Shown here piece after piece: positions 1 to 7,279 of a DNA stretch of 64,000 nucleotides. The stretch covers positions 251,974,581 through 252,038,580 of the forward strand of contig CM062290.1 of the NCBI GenBank assembly GCA_031216915.1, read 5' to 3'. The notes beneath the pieces are model-generated. The model was given only the letters and a program-made list of their open reading frames with translations, had not been told where the DNA came from and did no database searches. Each line of letters begins with the position of its first letter. Positions within the stretch are counted from its first letter, which is position 1. The DNA is from Pictodentalium vernedei. Its lineage: Eukaryota > Mollusca > Scaphopoda > Dentaliida > Dentaliidae. The position numbers and the translations under genes were made by a program.

Positions 1-108
1 TTTAACCTATAATCCTATAGGAAACAAACACAAACCCCAACCAAGAATCAAAAACTCAATCAAAATTTGTTCAACTGGGGTGATGTTTTCAATCACGTCC
101 GTCAAAGA

Positions 109-116
109 TATATAAG
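109..116 (+). promoter_or_regulatory. TATA box of the PC4-like gene
   Basis: TATATAAG lies 56 bases upstream of the ATG at 172. It fits an RNA polymerase II core promoter, as at other genes of this element. Confidence 0.4.
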
Positions 117-171
117 ATTAGGCAAAGCATGCACTTGGCATCATTCACGATCGAACCATTGACCAGAGAAG

Positions 172-891
172 ATGTTCCGAATTGGCACCAAGCAGACTTA
201 TGCTAACGTCACCCAGTACCAGGGTGAACTGAAGATTCATCTCAGAAGATACTTTGAGGGAAAAGACCAGAAACCTTATCCTACGAAGACTGGTATTGCT
301 CTATCTTTAGAAGAATGGAATGCCTTGAAATCTCAAATAGAAGAAGTAGATGCAGCCATCAAAACCCAACAAACAACTTTAACTGAAGAAACTAAACCTA
401 CTAACCATGAAGACTTCAAGAAACCACATCAAGATCCACCTTTGAAGAAGAAGAAGATCACAGTGAGAATAACCCAACCACGACCATTGATCGTTGATGA
501 AATTGATAGTGAACTCAGGCAAGTTTGCTTGCAGCATGAACTTTGCTTGGCATATGCTCATTATGTCGAAGAGAACATTGACGCTGTAATGAAAGAAAAA
601 TGCTATGGATGTACAGTCGATCACCCAAGTCAGATTCAGCATAATGTATGCCTTATGATGTCTGAAGAAGAGAAGATTATAACATGTTTTAGTGACGCAC
701 TTGAAAGAGTTAACAAGAATGATGTTCATCTACTGTGGCACCATAATACTTCTGGAATGAATCCACCACCAGTACAGAAAGAATATGAAGATATGTTTGA
801 GAAACCTCTCACAAATGAACAGAGACGTTGTATTATGGATTTGCTGATTGAATTTATGACCATCAATAAACCTGTTACAATTGGATTCTAA
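172..891 (+). CDS. PC4/Sub1-domain protein with C-terminal Cys/His region
   Basis: The 239-residue protein opens with a PC4 (transcriptional coactivator p15/Sub1) single-stranded-DNA-binding domain at residues 1-65. Strand residues 17-27 (QGELKIHLRRY), the PTKTGIALSLEEW block at 37-49 and a closing helix to about 64 follow the family pattern. A lysine-rich linker (83-97) leads to a second region of unknown function, with Cys144, Cys147, His151, His157 and Cys160 possibly forming a metal site. PC4 proteins bind ssDNA and act in transcription and replication; a viral replication or transcription role here is inference. The frame is intact, the ATG at 172 is the first in frame, and a TATA box lies upstream. 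No canonical AATAAA follows; an A-rich stretch lies at 929-965. Confidence 0.8.
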   Translation: MFRIGTKQTYANVTQYQGELKIHLRRYFEGKDQKPYPTKTGIALSLEEWNALKSQIEEVDAAIKTQQTTLTEETKPTNHEDFKKPHQDPPLKKKKITVRITQPRPLIVDEIDSELRQVCLQHELCLAYAHYVEENIDAVMKEKCYGCTVDHPSQIQHNVCLMMSEEEKIITCFSDALERVNKNDVHLLWHHNTSGMNPPPVQKEYEDMFEKPLTNEQRRCIMDLLIEFMTINKPVTIGF

Positions 892-1112
892 TTGAAGATG
901 TAAATAGATTTTGTAAATAGATGATTTTTTATAAAAAAAGAAAAAAGAAGAAAAAAAGTATAAAATGGAGAAACAAGAAAAAAAGGTGGTAATGACGCTT
1001 AAGTTATTTGATGTTTATCTTCTTGACAAATATCAAACAAACTTAAACTGTCCCCAGCCAGTAAGTCAGAGGGCCACCAATTTTAAATATTTTTTGGATG
1101 ATGGTTCATATT

Positions 1113-1140
1113 GACCACCTCTCCAAAAGGTATAAAAGGG
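1113..1140 (+). promoter_or_regulatory. Promoter repeat, copy 1 (TATAAAAGGG)
   Basis: GACCACCTCTCC followed by AAAAGGTATAAAAGGG. It repeats almost exactly about 52 bases downstream, and a third version precedes the 1860 gene. Confidence 0.55.
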
Positions 1141-1165
1141 GGATTAGTCCCTACGTTCAGTGGGG

Positions 1166-1192
1166 GCCACCTCCCCAAAAGGTATAAAAGGG
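1166..1192 (+). promoter_or_regulatory. Promoter repeat, copy 2 of the ATPase gene
   Basis: GCCACCTCCCC followed by AAAAGGTATAAAAGGG. The TATA begins 37 bases before the ATPase ATG at 1220, the usual spacing for a core promoter with a very short leader. Confidence 0.6.
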
Positions 1193-1219
1193 AAGTAGTA
1201 CCCACATAGAACAACAAAG

Positions 1220-1825
1220 ATGGATCCTCGTTGGAAGCATCCATTCACTTGTTTATTGTGTGGTCCCACGGGTAGTGGTAAATCGTCCTTTGTAAATCGG
1301 GTTATTCAAAACATTCAAAATATTATATCACCTGTCCCAAGTCACATCATTTGGTGTTATAGTGAATGGCAACCATTATACAATACTTTACCCCAAGTAG
1401 AATTCGTAGAGGGTCTCCCTCAAGAATTAAAATCTGATAGTTTAGTCATATTGGATGATCTGATGCTCGATGTAGATGTTCGAGTGTCTAGATTATTTAC
1501 TAAAGGTAGTCATCGCCGTAACATTAGTGTGATCTACATTGTTCAAAATTTATTCGATAAAAATAAAGTCCATAGGACTGTAGCTCTCAATAGTCATTAC
1601 ATGATCTTGTTTAAAAATCCTAGGGATCGTTCTCAGATCTCACACTTGGCAGCACAGATGTATCCTGGTCATTCCAAGTTTCTGAGAGAAGTTTTTGAAG
1701 ATGCCACTTCGACACCATATGGTTACCTTTTAATAGATCTCAAACAAGATACTCCTGAACACATGAGATTAAGAAGTCAAATTTTTCCTGGGGAAACCCA
1801 ATATGTGTACCTCCGAAAAGTATAA
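1220..1825 (+). CDS. DNA-packaging ATPase, FtsK/HerA type
   Basis: The 201-residue P-loop ATPase is of the type that packages the genome of Polintons and adintoviruses into capsids. The Walker A motif GPTGSGKS is at residues 15-22 and the Walker B strand VILDD at 76-80. A strand ending in Gln109-Asn110 (VIYIVQN) is in the place expected for the sensor residue. Length and the N-terminal position of the P-loop match the short A32/FtsK-like ATPases of this group. The frame is intact. The start at 1220 is supported by the TATA box at 1183. The 3' end overlaps the promoter of the next gene, so the two units are interlocked. Confidence 0.9.
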   Translation: MDPRWKHPFTCLLCGPTGSGKSSFVNRVIQNIQNIISPVPSHIIWCYSEWQPLYNTLPQVEFVEGLPQELKSDSLVILDDLMLDVDVRVSRLFTKGSHRRNISVIYIVQNLFDKNKVHRTVALNSHYMILFKNPRDRSQISHLAAQMYPGHSKFLREVFEDATSTPYGYLLIDLKQDTPEHMRLRSQIFPGETQYVYLRKV

Positions 1826-1830
1826 AAGGG
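1808..1830 (+). promoter_or_regulatory. Promoter repeat, copy 3, inside the ATPase 3' end
   Basis: TACCTCCG followed by AAAAGTATAAAAGGGG, very like the two copies at 1113 and 1166. It lies inside the end of the ATPase frame, 39 bases before the ATG at 1860, and would drive the small basic protein. Confidence 0.55.
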
Positions 1831-1859
1831 GAGCAACAAGTCTGACTCGAGTCAGAAGC

Positions 1860-2183
1860 ATGTCTGAACGTCTCAAGCGCAACATCGCTCTTCTCAGGGT
1901 TCTTATTAAATCGAAACCCGCACTCGTCAAATCCATACTAAAACATGCAGACAAAGAATTGATAACTTGTTTGTGTGACTGTGTCTCGAGTATACTGAAG
2001 GGAGCAGTACCTCTGACCAAAGCTCAGAGAACCAAACTCGTTCGTCAGAAACAACTAGTGAGGGCAGTGGCAAACAAAGGTACATCTGACAAAAAGAGGA
2101 GACAAATCTTGCAGAAAGGGGGATTCTTGGGGGCATTGCTACCTCCTGTACTATTGGGTGCTGTTAAAGGTATATTTGGATGA
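1860..2183 (+). CDS. Small basic Polinton protein with hydrophobic Gly-rich C-terminus
   Basis: This 107-residue protein is helical and strongly basic. The N-terminus begins MSERLKRN, there are Lys/Arg clusters in the second half, and the tail after residue 83 (QKGGFLGALLPPVLLGAVKG) is hydrophobic and glycine-rich. The ATG at 1860 is preferred over the in-frame ATG at 1803, because 1803 lies upstream of the TATA box at 1821. I recognise the layout as a small conserved gene next to the ATPase in adintovirus-like elements, but its function is not established. A membrane-active or core virion role, by analogy with small adenoviral virion proteins, is only a guess. It overlaps the next gene by ATGA. 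Confidence 0.65.
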   Translation: MSERLKRNIALLRVLIKSKPALVKSILKHADKELITCLCDCVSSILKGAVPLTKAQRTKLVRQKQLVRAVANKGTSDKKRRQILQKGGFLGALLPPVLLGAVKGIFG

Positions 2184-2797
2184 TGGAATATGCAAAGAAG
2201 ATGGCTTTGGTAGAACCAAGGTTATTGGAACGTCTACAAGAGACTCCAAGGCAACCGAATGAACTGGCTGTTTCATCACTGGATAGAGAAACGAGAGATA
2301 TTCTCGATGCCCCTTTTCTTTCGGCTGATGAAAAGATGACTCAATATAATCAAATTTTACAAAGATACTTGACATTTCAACAAAAGGTAATGGCTCCTCG
2401 ACCAATTAAAGCCGAATTCGAGAAAGATAATAAAGACGAAGACATTCTCGATTCTGTACCTATGACAATGAAGAGAAAGGGCAAGTTGTTGTTGAATCGT
2501 ATTAGAAGTGACCCAAATATATCTTGGAATGAGAAGGGTGAATTAGTCTACAAAGATCAAACAGTGGTAGGGGCGAATGTAACAGATCTTCTAAACGATT
2601 TACTTAGAAGACGAAAATCTTTCCAACCAAAGGGATGGGAAATGTTGGCCAAAGCTTTGAGAGATAGTAACATACCCCAAGAATTAATTGGTCATAAAGA
2701 ACGTTGGGATTTTATGAAACAGGCACCGATCAAGTCGGAACCAAAACAACCAAAGAAAACAGAAACGCCAAAGTGGATCGAAAAAAGGTATAAATAG
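2180..2797 (+). CDS. Conserved uncharacterised Polinton protein
   Basis: The protein has 205 residues and an intact frame. It has an N-terminal helical part (residues 1-70), a middle segment with LLLNRIR and ISWNEKGELVYKDQ (about 94-117), and a second helical part with LLNDLLRRRKSF and GWEMLAKAL. The tail is rich in Lys and Pro. No catalytic motif is visible. Its position between the ATPase and the integrase fits one of the conserved Polinton genes of unknown role (the PX/PY set). It starts in an ATGA overlap with the previous stop, with two adjacent ATG codons at 2180 and 2183. Its 3' end contains the TATA box of the integrase gene. Confidence 0.6.
   Translation: MMEYAKKMALVEPRLLERLQETPRQPNELAVSSLDRETRDILDAPFLSADEKMTQYNQILQRYLTFQQKVMAPRPIKAEFEKDNKDEDILDSVPMTMKRKGKLLLNRIRSDPNISWNEKGELVYKDQTVVGANVTDLLNDLLRRRKSFQPKGWEMLAKALRDSNIPQELIGHKERWDFMKQAPIKSEPKQPKKTETPKWIEKRYK
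2781..2797 (+). promoter_or_regulatory. TATA box of the integrase gene
   Basis: AAAAAAGGTATAAATAG overlaps the end of the preceding frame. The TATA is 33 bases before the ATG at 2822, and the AAAGGTATAAA part matches the other promoters of this element. Confidence 0.5.
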
Positions 2798-2821
2798 AGT
2801 TGACACTTGAACAAGGCAGTC

Positions 2822-3861
2822 ATGGAAGCATTGTACTATGATTCTGAAGTGCCTGGTAGTTTTGGTGGTGTAGACGCTCTTCGTAGAGCGTCCAAGAAAA
2901 AAACCAAACAAGTTGTAAAATGGTTAGAGACTCAAGACACATACACTCTTCACAAACCTGTTCGTCGTACATTTCGTAGAAGAAAAGTAATAGTTAGTGG
3001 TATAGATGCACAATGGCAAGCTGACTTGGTAGATGTTTCAAACATAAGTAAATTCAACAAAAACATAAAATATTTTTGTTGACATGTATAGATGTGTTTA
3101 GTAAATATGCTTGGGTGATGCCATTACAAAACAAACTTGGTGATTCCATCGTGAAAGCTTTTAGTAAAATTTTCAAACAAGGTCGTAAACCAGAAAAATT
3201 ACAAACTGATCAAGGCAAAGAATTTCTAAACAGAAAATTTCAGAATTTTCTCAAAGATCACAAAGTCGACTTTTTCACAACACAAAATGTGGAAACAAAA
3301 TGTTCCATAGCAGAAAGATTCAATAGAACTTTGAAAACCAAAATGTGGAAATATTTTACCAAGAACAATACACTAACTTTTCCACTTCAAAACTTGGTGA
3401 AATCATATAATCATTCTCATCATCGCAGTATAGGTATGGCCCCCATCGCCGTGAACTTTCAAAATCAAGAAGAGGTTTGGCAAAGTTTGTATGGACAACC
3501 CATAAAACACAAGACACCAAAGTACAATGTAGGAGACAGAGTGAGAATCAATAAAGTTAAGAAAACTTTTGAGAAAGGTTATTTGCCCAATTGGACCGAA
3601 GAGTTATTCACAGTAGTAGCCATCAAGAAAGGACATCCAGTCACATACATGTTACAAGATGATAATGGAGAAATACTGAAAGGGTCATTCTACACTGAAG
3701 AGCTTCAGCGAGTTTCACATAGAACTATTTACAAAATCGAACACGTACTCAAGAAACGTGGTCGAGGTAAGAAAGGGGAATTGTTCGTAATGTGGTTGGG
3801 ATACCCAACTTCGTTCAATTCGTGGATCAAACAAAGTCAGCTCACCTATAAAAGGAAGTAA
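2822..3861 (+). pseudogene. Retrovirus-type (rve) integrase with chromodomain, frame broken
   Basis: The gene encodes the DDE integrase that inserts Polintons. The first catalytic Asp is in WQADLVD (codon at 3023), the second in LQTDQGKEF (3208) and the Glu in AERFNRT (3313), with 34 residues between the last two. A C-terminal chromodomain runs from about 3730 to 3849 (IEHVLKK, VMWLGYPTSFNSW), as in Polinton and chromovirus integrases. The reading frame changes within a T run near 3071-3077, in the core between the first and second acidic residues; the upstream frame stops at 3080-3082. The ATG at 2822 is the first real start and sits below a TATA box. A sequencing error in the T run cannot be excluded. 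Confidence 0.9.
3843..3855 (+). promoter_or_regulatory. TATA box of the small membrane protein gene
   Basis: CACCTATAAAAGG lies inside the integrase 3' end, 35 bases before the ATG at 3882. The CACC lead and TATAAAAGG core match the promoter repeats near 1113-1192. Confidence 0.5.
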
Positions 3862-3881
3862 AGCTCTGAAGTTTCTTCAAA

Positions 3882-4081
3882 ATGGAAGAAGGATCGAACG
3901 GTTCTTGGCCTCTGTTTGGCAAATTTTTGTAAAAATTTCACAAATAATCATTTTGTATATCATCATCATTACCAGTGTCGTTAATCTCACTCTCAAAAAC
4001 ACAGACAGCAAGTTGTGGACTGCTCTCTTGAGTAGTAGCATAGGATATTTGTTACCAAATCCAACCATTAAGAAAAAGTAA
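3882..4081 (+). pseudogene. Small Polinton membrane protein, frame broken
   Basis: A short frame from the ATG at 3882 ends after 16 codons at a TAA at 3930. A second frame continues to a stop at 4079-4081 and encodes a strongly hydrophobic stretch of repeated Ile (3951-3977), then VVNLTLKN and an end with SIGYLLPNP and lysines. The two parts together have the size and layout of a single-pass membrane protein found beside capsid genes in adintovirus-like elements. The frame change falls at a T/A-rich run near 3920-3935. The stop overlaps the ATG of the minor capsid gene. Function unknown; confidence rests on position and hydrophobic pattern. Confidence 0.5.
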
Positions 4082-4827
4082 TGTTTTATTTGACTCTACC
4101 AAGTAATAGTTCTATGAACGTGTTTCCAGAAAACACGTTGACTACGTACACCACTCAGTTATCACAACCAGTGAATCTTACGGGAGAATGGGAAGTAGGT
4201 CTGGCAGAGATTCAGTATCCAAATACTTGGTTCAATATTCGTGGAGAAGAAGCTTTCGTTACAGTGTTCTGGTCTTCGAAAAAGAATTACCGACTTACTC
4301 TCAGGGAAGGTCGTTATTCGGATTCCATTGATGTGATACGAGCTATCAATGGTGTTAAAGAATTACTCTTGCCTCGTAACGATAAGGTAGCTTTTGAACT
4401 GGATAGAGTGACTGGTAAAGTTCGTATCACGGTACGTGATGGAGTCGTGGTCACATTGAGCCCTACTCTTCAAAATATTTTTGGATTTAATGAGTGTGTT
4501 TTTAAATCAGGAACTTACAATTCTTCCAGAGTTGCCGATGTCAACCAAGGATTTTATTCACTCTATGTATATTGTGACTTGGTTCGTGACCAAGTCGTAG
4601 GAGATACAAGAATACCACTTCTTCGTATCGTACCCGTGCGTGGAAAATATGGGGATATCATCTCTAAAACATTTGAGAATGTGTATTATGTACCAGTAGA
4701 ACGAAAAAAATTCAGTACCGTCCAGGTGTATATAAGGGGTGACACAGGAGCCATAGTACCATTCGAGTTCGGGAAAGTGACAGTGACACTTCATTTCAGA
4801 AATCGTAGATCTCTTCATTTCACATAA
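4081..4827 (+). CDS. Minor capsid (penton-like) protein
   Basis: The 248-residue protein begins MFYLTLPSNSSMNVFPEN and continues with an LSQPVNLTGEWEVGLAEIQYP segment (about residues 27-47). This opening is characteristic of the Polinton/adintovirus minor capsid protein thought to form the capsid vertices. The remainder is beta-rich and has no transmembrane segment or catalytic motif, as expected for a jelly-roll penton. The frame is intact. The ATG overlaps the stop of the upstream small gene, and two bases separate it from the next gene. Family recognition is from the N-terminal pattern and gene order; a structure prediction showing a single jelly roll would confirm it. Confidence 0.85.
   Translation: MFYLTLPSNSSMNVFPENTLTTYTTQLSQPVNLTGEWEVGLAEIQYPNTWFNIRGEEAFVTVFWSSKKNYRLTLREGRYSDSIDVIRAINGVKELLLPRNDKVAFELDRVTGKVRITVRDGVVVTLSPTLQNIFGFNECVFKSGTYNSSRVADVNQGFYSLYVYCDLVRDQVVGDTRIPLLRIVPVRGKYGDIISKTFENVYYVPVERKKFSTVQVYIRGDTGAIVPFEFGKVTVTLHFRNRRSLHFT
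4729..4739 (+). promoter_or_regulatory. Possible TATA box before the 4830 gene
   Basis: TATATAAGGGG lies inside the minor capsid frame, 91 bases before the ATG at 4830. The spacing is longer than at the other genes, so this is tentative. Confidence 0.3.
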
Positions 4828-4829
4828 AC

Positions 4830-5240
4830 ATGACTTACTGTTGTAAGTCCAAATTATACGAAGAATATTACACGAAACAAGCTGGGAATGGTCTACCGGC
4901 TTTTTCTGGAGCTCAAATACAGAGAGGATATGGTTTGGGAAGTATATTGGGAGGACTGAAGAATATGGTGTTACCTTTATTGAAAACTACAGCCAGAACT
5001 GTGGGAAAACAGTTATTGAGAAAAGGAGCAGCCTTTGCCGAAGATGTCATTGAAGGGAAAAATGTAAAAAAGGCAGCAATCAAAAGAGTCAAAGAGGCTG
5101 GTGCAGGAGCTTGGAATGAAGTGGTTGGTGGTTCAAAACCACCCGGTAGGAAAAGTATAAGAAGGCCCGCACCACGCAAAACTAGCAAATCAACAAAAAG
5201 AAGGAAAACTGTTCAGACCCAAGACCATCTCGGTGCATGA
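4830..5240 (+). CDS. Gly-rich basic virion-associated protein
   Basis: The 136-residue protein has an N-terminal part with AGNGLPAFSGAQIQRGYGLG (residues 18-37), an amphipathic middle (GLKNMVLPLLKTTARTVGKQ) and a very basic Arg/Lys/Pro tail (from about 108). ILGG followed by Leu near residue 41 resembles the (I/L/M)XGG-X cleavage site of adenain-type proteases, so processing by the protease at 6537 is plausible. Small basic proteins between the minor and major capsid genes are usual in adintovirus-like elements and are compared with adenoviral core or cement proteins. That role is inference. The stop overlaps the start of the major capsid gene (ATGA). Confidence 0.6.
   Translation: MTYCCKSKLYEEYYTKQAGNGLPAFSGAQIQRGYGLGSILGGLKNMVLPLLKTTARTVGKQLLRKGAAFAEDVIEGKNVKKAAIKRVKEAGAGAWNEVVGGSKPPGRKSIRRPAPRKTSKSTKRRKTVQTQDHLGA
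5151..5164 (+). promoter_or_regulatory. Possible TATA box of the major capsid gene
   Basis: AAAAGTATAAGAAG lies 81 bases before the ATG at 5237. It matches the AAAAGTATAA core of the 1808 promoter, but it also falls in lysine codons, so it may be coincidence. Confidence 0.3.
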
Positions 5241-6540
5241 TGTCTCTCATTAATGAAAAATCTTGTGAGTGTGTCAACAGCGAACTCGATTTGTTTTCCA
5301 TACCACCAACACAGACTAGTGTGGAACATGGGCAATGGATAGAACACGGGCCTTTGGCGACTATAGGAAACAGTGGTCCAATAGAATTCCACATTGCAGG
5401 ATTAGGAGATGATTATTTGAATTTGGCACAGACATACTTGTATGTTAAAGCAACGGTTGTAGATTCCAATGGGGCATCAGTTGCACCCGATGTCAAAGTG
5501 GGCCCAGTCAATTTATGGATGCATTCCTTATTTAATCAAATCGATATCAGCTTGAATGAAAAACTGGTATCTCCTTCTAACAACACTTATCATTACAGAG
5601 CTTTCATCGAAACTTTGTTGAGTTATGGACAGCTGCCAAGAAGTCACAACTGACTAATGCATTATGGTACAAGGATACGGCCGGACACATGGAAGATTTG
5701 ACAGATGATAACAAGGGATTTCTTCTTCGAAAGAAATTTATAGAGAAAAGTAAAATCATGGACATGACTGGAAGATTACATTTGGACATGTTTTTCCAAA
5801 CTCGTTACTTGCTGAATGGAGTTAATGTTCATGTTAAAATGAATAGAGCCAAAGATGCTTTCGCATTGATGGCCGATACCGCTACATACAAGATCAAAAT
5901 TCTAGATGTATCCATGTTTGTACGCAAAGAGAGACTCCAATCATTCGTGAGAATGGCTCACGAGAAAGCACTAACAAAAGCAACTGCAAAATATCCTATC
6001 GACCGTGTGGAAACCAAGGTGTTTTCAGTGCCGAAAGGAAATCTGAGCATCACACAAGAAAACTTATTTTTAGGCCAACTACCTAAACGCATCGTAGTGG
6101 GATGTGTAGACAACGATGCTTTCAATGGAAACTTTTCAAAGAATCCATATAATTTCAAGAACTACAAAATCAATTACTTGGCATTGTACGTGGATGGGCA
6201 GCAGATTCCAGCCAAACCATTACAACCTAGATTCGAACAACAAGAAGTGGCGAGATGTTATGCAACTCTGTTCCAAGGAACTGGACAAATGTATGAGAAT
6301 GAAGGAAACCACATCAGCCGAGAAGAGTACATAAATGGATACACCCTATTCGTATTCGACCTGACTCCAGATCTATCACATGGACAACACTTCGATCTGG
6401 TGAAGACAGGAAACTTGAGACTAGAAGTCCATTTCGAAAACCCATTACCAACCACAATCTACGTACTGGTGTATGCAGAATTCCAGAACATCATAGAAGT
6501 GGATAAGAATAGACAAGTAATCTTCGATTACTCAACATGA
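5237..6540 (+). pseudogene. Major capsid protein (double jelly-roll), frame broken
   Basis: Two adjacent frames together span about 434 codons, the usual length of a Polinton/adintovirus hexon-like major capsid protein. The first part carries QWIEHGPLATIGNSGPIEF and the NLWMHSLFNQIDISLNEK strand pair. The second opens with AGHMEDLTDDNKGF and ends with the VLVYAEFQNIIEVDKNRQV strand typical of the family. The first frame stops at 5651-5653. Similarity continues in another frame from about 5635, so the frame changes near 5617-5640, about one third of the way in. No homopolymer lies at the break, so real mutation is more likely than read error. The start overlaps the previous stop, and the stop overlaps the protease start. 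Confidence 0.9.
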
Positions 6541-6986
6541 ACACGTTGCAGTTAGAGAATGCACTTCGATCAGATAGTTGTTTGAAGAGAATATGTTTGG
6601 GTGTATTTTCAAGAAACAAATTACCAAGAAGATTATCAGATCACAGACCAGTGGCTTTGATAGCCAACACGGATCCAGACCACAGAAAAGGAGAACATTG
6701 GGTGGCTCTCTTTGTGAGTCACCACAACGCAGAATACTTTGATTCCTATGGATTACCACCACAACACAGACCATTCGAGAATTTCCTGAAGAAGAATTCC
6801 AGATATTGGAAGTATAATACAAAACGCCTTTAAGGACCATTACCAGTGTGTGGACAATACTGTTTGTTTTACTTGAAACATCGCTGTCGCGGTGTACCGA
6901 TGGAAACCATATCCAACATGTTTACCACTGATCTAATGGATAATGATCTGTTGGTTAATGACGTCATAGAGGAAACCAGCCACTAG
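6537..6986 (+). pseudogene. Adenain-type cysteine protease with internal stop
   Basis: The frame encodes a maturation protease of the adenovirus type that cleaves virion proteins. A GEHWVALFV block carries the catalytic His54, followed by the acidic residue in YFDSYG (Asp69). An in-frame TAA at 6831-6833 then interrupts the gene after 98 codons. The same frame continues for 50 more codons to TAG at 6984-6986 and contains the CGQYC motif with the catalytic Cys at codon 6849. The break therefore separates His and Asp from Cys, so a protein stopping at 6831 cannot be active. The start sits in an ATGA overlap with the major capsid stop. Confidence 0.85.
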
Positions 6987-7009
6987 ATGTCGCTGCATTG
7001 AAGGAAAAC

Positions 7010-7017
7010 TATAAAAA
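7010..7017 (+). promoter_or_regulatory. Possible TATA box of the 7070 gene
   Basis: TATAAAAA lies 60 bases upstream of the ATG at 7070 and just after the protease stop. Confidence 0.35.
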
Positions 7018-7069
7018 CTGGTGCACTTGGTGTTCAGCTCATTTGTGTTTCGACAGCCAAGGAAGAAGG

Positions 7070-7276
7070 ATGTCTACCAATGTGACCGTCTTCAAACTTA
7101 ACAACGATTTACAGATTCAACTGTTCAAGAACGACGTTGGGTTCCAGTTTACCACCAGAGATTGGGAACAAGTGACCAAAGCAGTGGATATTGTAAAGAA
7201 GAGAAGTCTTGAAATAGGAGAACCCAAACCAAAAAGAGAAAGAAAACCAAAGAAGAATGAAGATAAAAAGGATTGA
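7070..7276 (+). CDS. Small lysine-rich protein, unrecognised
   Basis: This 68-residue protein starts at the first ATG of an open frame that reaches back to about 6998 without an ATG. A beta-like N-terminal half (TVFKLNNDLQIQLFKNDVGF) is followed by a Trp-containing helix (TTRDWEQVTKAVDIV) and a Lys/Arg/Pro/Glu tail. The strand-then-Trp-helix order recalls one half of a PC4-like DNA-binding fold, but the match is weak. It lies between the protease and the BIR-RING gene, three bases before the latter's ATG. Function unknown. Confidence 0.5.
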   Translation: MSTNVTVFKLNNDLQIQLFKNDVGFQFTTRDWEQVTKAVDIVKKRSLEIGEPKPKRERKPKKNEDKKD

Positions 7277-7279
7277 AGA

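Larger units (their letters stand above)
892..1219 (+). other. Intergenic region with tandem promoters
   Basis: This 328-base gap has an A-rich start (929-965), a stretch with no recognisable feature, then two TATA-containing repeats immediately before the ATPase gene. No RNA gene was seen. Confidence 0.6.

Noticed and set aside
379-729. Open frame on the - strand inside the PC4-like gene
   Set aside because: It is a shadow of the + strand gene with no motif of its own.
1803-1859. Longer form of the small basic protein from the ATG at 1803
   Set aside because: This ATG is upstream of the TATA box at 1821 and would add residues that only read through the promoter.
2807-2821. Earlier integrase start
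   Set aside because: The upstream extension begins with TTG and lies nearer the TATA box; the ATG at 2822 is the first real start.
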